Shown: positions 31,453 through 64,000 of the stretch, piece by piece
Numbering within the stretch: the stretch's first letter is position 1
Layout: each line of letters begins with the position of its first letter
From: Nectonema munidae
Lineage: Eukaryota > Nematomorpha > Nectonematoida > Nectonematidae
Reading direction: 5' to 3'
Assembly (NCBI GenBank): GCA_030549495.1
Contig: JAUIRK010001035.1
Location: 1-64,000, forward strand
Length of the DNA: 64,000 bases
Translations under genes and position numbers: made by a program
Notes under the pieces: model-generated
What the model saw: only the letters and a program-made list of their open reading frames with translations
Database searches by the model: none
What the model was told of the DNA's origin: nothing

Positions 31453-32401
31453 ATTATTATGAATACCATTTATTCATATACATTCATTAGCCGTCATTTT
31501 CCCAGTTTATAATTGTAAAGAAGGAAATTTGGTCAGTTTTAAAAATTTCTTTTCTTATTTTTAAATAAGTTATTTCATAGGTCAAAAGTTAGTTGGTTAA
31601 TTTATTAGTTAGCAGTTATTATGTGATTAATGTTTATGTGAATTAATAGGATGAGAATCTTGTGCCAAATTAGTCTTCTGTGATCTCTTGCTCTGTTTTC
31701 TTGATTAGCAGTTGTTGGCTTGAAGTAAGTTCTATTTCAAATGTGTTGTCGCAGAAACTAATTTCTAACACTTCTTGCTTTATTTACCAAATGTGTATTT
31801 ATGCTTTCTTGTTATCTTCTTTTAGCATTTTTGCACTAACCTAATGTGTTATTATTTTTGGAGCATGTCTTTCAAATTGCCACGATACTTTCTCTTGCAT
31901 GCTTCTTTGACTTTTTGTGTGTTTAATAAAGTTGGTGTTTAAAGACTATTTATCGTATACGTATCGCCAAAAAATAATTTATATGTGTAGGAAATGTTTC
32001 TTTGCAAGCGGCTCTCCATCTTTAATAATAATCGATGACTGAATTTTTAGCTGCATTTTTGACTTGTTATTTTTATATGATTTATTGATGACTTTTTAGG
32101 ATCAATTGAAGATTAAGCATAACATCACTTTCTCCTTTTAATGCTTGAAGCTTTCAACTTCTCCACACTTTGTCCTTGATGAATTCCATTTTTGATACTT
32201 CACATCTCGGCCTGTCCACCGAATCTATTTATTATTTTCAAATGCCTTTTCTCGTTCTGCTCTGTCAATTGAAAAAGATTATTTATGTGTTGTAATTTGC
32301 GATATCAATGCTATCTTGATCATCGTAGTTTTGCAAATACTGTTTAAAACATTGTTTATAACTTTTGAATGAAGACATCTTTTTATACTCTGAAATTAAG
32401 A
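31453..32401. other. Intergenic AT-rich sequence downstream of the kinase
   Basis: No gene, SINE or LINE is recognised. A second minus-strand RP-containing frame near 32200 was examined and rejected as a kinase exon. Confidence 0.45.
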
Positions 32402-32407
32402 TTTATT
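32402..32407 (-). terminator. Candidate polyadenylation signal of the kinase gene
   Basis: AATAAA reads on the minus strand about 270 bases after the kinase stop codon. In DNA this AT-rich the hexamer occurs often by chance, so position is the only support. Confidence 0.3.
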
Positions 32408-32676
32408 ACATGAATAATATTATTACATTTAAATATGCTAAATAGTGTACACACAAAGCATACTTCGTCGCTTCTTCCTTGTTTTGTGTGCTTCGTGTAA
32501 ATTAGTTCTTTAAATGCAAACAATTTTGTGTCTGTAAGCAAGAAAAATTTGCAAAAACATTTTCCTTTTTTTTTTAAAAAATTGGACATTGATGAAATAT
32601 GAACTGTTCAAAATGCAAGATAAAATAAATGATGACTTTTGTACTTTTTTTCAAAATTTGTTGCAATTTCTGCTTT

Positions 32677-63435
<30,759 letters not shown>

Positions 63436-64000
63436 CTAAAATAAAAAAAACGAATAAAATTTTAATTCAATGTATACAATACCCGAAGGAATTTATTCAA
63501 ACTTTTTAAAAATTAATCGAATCACTTTACATTGTTTTTTTTTATTTCTGAGAAGATTAAAGGATTTTAAAGATCTTAAATGAGACAGAAAAAAAATATA
63601 TTTCGCCATTATGAGTATAATTTAATCATATAACATATGTCATTATACTTAAGAAGAATGCTTTATTTTAATTTGTTTAAAAATCATTATGTTAAAAACT
63701 GGAGATTTTAACAAATTCCAGCAAAAAAACGACACTTTTCAAAAGTAAGCTTATTTTGGTAAATTCAAAACAAATTTATATATAACTTATCTTCTATCTA
63801 TATCATAATACCCTAGCTCATCTACGTTATCCACAATCTACTAGAGTTTTTCAAATCAAAACGATTAAACTAACTTTGGTATCAAATAAAAAGCTTTGTA
63901 GGTAGAATTAGGATATAAAAGAAATACTTTAAATCTCCAAATCTCCAAGAAATGGAAAAATCTGTCAAAATATTTTTAATTAAAAATCTAATTAAAATTT
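63436..64000. other. Kinase upstream intron, no SH3-start exon found
   Basis: The minus strand was searched for an ALYDY-like SH3 start with a donor in phase 0. None was seen, so the preceding exon lies outside the window. Confidence 0.5.

Noticed and set aside
32190-32235. Alternative last kinase exon with DSVDRPRCEV
   Set aside because: The available acceptor gives the wrong phase and there is a stop just upstream; the exon at 32677-32754 fits phase and motif.

Overview
The window is AT-rich DNA from an animal nucleus, most likely an invertebrate; I cannot name the species. The support is two spliced metazoan genes whose exons have GT/AG borders and matching codon phases, plus a dense load of LINEs, tRNA-derived SINEs, hAT, piggyBac and mariner remnants, microsatellites and minisatellites. 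No bacterial-type gene organisation is visible.

Host genes. (1) ARPC1, the WD40 subunit of the Arp2/3 actin-nucleating complex, lies on the + strand in seven recognised exons between 15084 and 24190. Together they encode 376 residues, close to the full length of the family. Only the last few codons are unplaced. (2) A Tec-like non-receptor tyrosine kinase (SH3-SH2-kinase) lies on the - strand. I placed twelve exons from 63435 down to the stop codon at 32677. Every splice phase agrees. The N-terminal exons, including the start of the SH3 domain, lie beyond the right edge. The gene covers more than 30 kb because its introns are full of transposons.

Layout. 1-8.7 kb: two related LINEs (R1/LOA-like, with endonuclease, reverse transcriptase and RNase H) in head-to-tail order on the - strand, each with a (CCTA)n tract at its 3' end. 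8.8-14.4 kb: noncoding duplications, a 28-bp minisatellite, an inverted repeat and a SINE. 15-24.2 kb: ARPC1, with SINEs in intron 1. 24.2-32.6 kb: intergenic, with a small inverted-repeat element, a 396-bp hAT-like element, and a 4.7-kb composite in which inverted repeats and a minisatellite surround a 3'-truncated LINE. 32.7-63.4 kb: the kinase. Its introns hold a 460-bp hAT-like element, a LINE split by a 2.2-kb hAT with perfect 8-bp target duplications, a piggyBac element with an internal deletion, three more hAT-type insertions with perfect 8-bp duplications, a 1.2-kb uninterrupted (GAA)n tract followed by (AAT)n, a CR1-like LINE, a 22-23-bp minisatellite and several SINEs.

The main biological content is therefore a cytoskeletal gene next to a signalling kinase, in a genome strongly expanded by transposons. 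I found no convincing new multi-gene system. The most unusual items are the (CCTA)n-tailed tandem LINEs, the very long pure GAA tract inside a kinase intron, the foldback-like composite, and the divergent kinase activation segment (AIE instead of APE).
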